Assembly (NCBI GenBank): GCA_963668585.1
Contig: OY764869.1
Coordinates: 868,001 to 932,000, forward strand
DNA: 64,000 bases
Source: Bin87 sp963668585
Lineage (GTDB): Bacteria; Chloroflexota; Dehalococcoidia; Lucifugimonadales; UBA3495
Direction: 5' to 3'
Shown here: in pieces, positions 63,050 to 64,000 of the stretch
How the letters are laid out: each line of letters starts with the position of its first letter
Numbering within the stretch: position 1 is the stretch's first letter
Made by a program: the position numbers and the translations under genes
Notes under the pieces: model-generated
What the model saw: only the letters and a program-made list of their open reading frames with translations
What the model was told of the DNA's origin: nothing
Databases searched by the model: none

Positions 63050-63913
63050 CTATACCTGCTCATTGTACCAGTCCAGTATCTGGCTGCCCGTCCAGAAGGC
63101 CACGCCGTCCTGCTGGGTGATGTATTCCACCAGGCGGCGGAAGTGGCCGATGCGGTGGGCTGCGCCGGTGATGTAGGGGTGCATGGATATTGCCATGACC
63201 CGGGCGTTGTCCTCGCCCTCGATGAGCATGGTTTCCAGCGAGTCCTTGGCGCGGCGGAACAGTTCGGGCGCGGAGTGGTGCTGGACCAGGTAGATGGGGA
63301 TGTCGTTCAGTTCCACGGTGTAGGGCAGCGCCACCAGCCGGCCGGACTTGACCAGCACCTCGTAGGGCTGATCGTCGTTGACCCAGTCGGCCACGTACTC
63401 GATGCCCTCCTCGGCCAGGATGTCCGGCGTGTCGTAGGTCTCGGCGAGGCCGGGGCCCATCCAGCCGCGAGGCGCGCTGCCGCTGAACTCGCGGATCACC
63501 TCGATGGTCTTGCGGATGGTGGCGCGTTCGTCTGGCTCGCGGTGCAGCACCTGCTGGATGTAGCCGTGGCCCAGCAACTCCCATCCGCTGTCCAGGCAGG
63601 ACTGCACCATGTGGGGATATTCCTCGCACACGGCGGCGTTCAGGCTGATGGTGCAAGGGAGGTTGAAGTCGTTGAGGATGCGCTTCATCCGCCAGAATCC
63701 CACACGCATACCGTAGTCGTACCAGGAGTAGTTGGGAATGTCGGGCGACACGGCCGCGCCCTGCGGCGAGGGCAGCACGGTGCGGGCCATGGGCTGGCCG
63801 ATGTCCCACTCCTCCACGTTGATGATGAACCAGACGGCCACCTTTGCGCCATCGGGAAGGGTGAGCCGGGGACGTTCGAAGATGGGCGAATATTCGGCGC
63901 GGGGATTGGGCAT
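63050..63913 (-). CDS. Polysaccharide deacetylase family protein
   Basis: A 287-residue NodB-type deacetylase. Elements are VWFIINVEEWDIG near the start, LNDFNLPCTISLNAAVCEEYPHM, GWELLGHGYIQQVL (metal His), RGWMGPGLAETYDTPDILAEEGIEYVADWVNDDQPY and a late MAISMHPYITGAAHR. This resembles the PuuE/allantoinase-like branch acting on small amides or sugars. GGAGG is eight bases before ATG 63913, which decides the start; the TTG at 63949 is unlikely. Confidence 0.9.
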   Translation of the reverse strand: MPNPRAEYSPIFERPRLTLPDGAKVAVWFIINVEEWDIGQPMARTVLPSPQGAAVSPDIPNYSWYDYGMRVGFWRMKRILNDFNLPCTISLNAAVCEEYPHMVQSCLDSGWELLGHGYIQQVLHREPDERATIRKTIEVIREFSGSAPRGWMGPGLAETYDTPDILAEEGIEYVADWVNDDQPYEVLVKSGRLVALPYTVELNDIPIYLVQHHSAPELFRRAKDSLETMLIEGEDNARVMAISMHPYITGAAHRIGHFRRLVEYITQQDGVAFWTGSQILDWYNEQV

Positions 63914-64000
63914 GGGGAGGGCCTCCGGGGGAGCTGTATTAGCCGGCAACTTAATCTGGCTTTACAAGGTACGCAAGTAATTCAGCAACTGTTCAGCATG

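Overview
The window looks like chromosome from a GC-rich, free-living or host-associated member of the Chloroflexota, most likely the SAR202 group of the Dehalococcoidia. This is inferred from gene content only. The main pointers are an alternative complex III (Act) operon next to cytochrome c maturation genes, four luciferase-like (LLM) flavin-dependent oxidoreductases, several epoxide or alpha/beta hydrolases, a UGSC-type selenoprotein and dense palindromic repeats. No rRNA or tRNA gene was recognised.

Layout. 1-2.0 kb: end of an Act operon (actC end, two tandem actD copies, actE with an apparent frameshift). 2.0-7.1 kb: tightly overlapping cytochrome c maturation genes (ccmH, ccmF, a ccmI-like stub, a coiled-coil membrane protein, a secreted beta-sandwich protein, a TlpA/CcmG-like thioredoxin). 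7.1-17.5 kb: ROK sugar kinase, a short-chain dehydrogenase lacking its usual catalytic residues, an OppD/OppF ATPase pair without permeases, a Uma2 nuclease, a higA gene with a damaged higB, a selenoprotein that reads through an in-frame UGA, an alpha/beta hydrolase and an LLM oxidoreductase with a clear terminator. 18.3-23.8 kb: low-complexity surface protein, cysteine desulfurase, bleomycin-hydrolase-type peptidase and a low-GC CoiA-like nuclease. 24-32 kb: HAD phosphatase, frameshifted thiolase plus Zn-ribbon/OB-fold partner, secreted proteins, glycine cleavage T and H proteins.

32-44 kb is a patchwork of small accessory genes: universal stress protein, VapBC, two DUF433/DUF5615 modules, an LLM oxidoreductase, a radical SAM protein with helix-hairpin-helix tail, a NYN-domain protein, a retropepsin-like protease, a DUF1501 protein, DUF805 and DinB proteins. 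It also holds two conspicuous repeat arrays (31.98-32.42 kb and 40.89-41.42 kb). 44-54 kb is a run of catabolic-looking genes: two closely related LLM oxidoreductases, two epoxide hydrolases, an amidohydrolase and a cupin dioxygenase-like protein. 54.9-57.2 kb holds two PaREP1/HEPN-like genes flanking a P-loop protein. 57.2-58.8 kb pairs an A-type Fe-S carrier with YgfZ. 58.8-62.2 kb is a housekeeping operon on the minus strand (obg-nadD-pyrE) with a DUF4160/DUF2442 pair coupled to its end. A PIN/RHH module and a polysaccharide deacetylase close the window.

The most notable items are: (1) the UGSC selenoprotein, which ordinary gene calling splits in two and which carries a good bacterial SECIS-like hairpin just after the UGA; (2) a family of GTAGGGGCG...CGCCCCTAC palindromes whose outer arms are constant but whose cores differ; (3) three PaREP1/HEPN-like paralogs, two of them bracketing an unrecognised P-loop protein. 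Several genes carry single-base frameshifts. Whether these are real or assembly errors cannot be told from the sequence alone.
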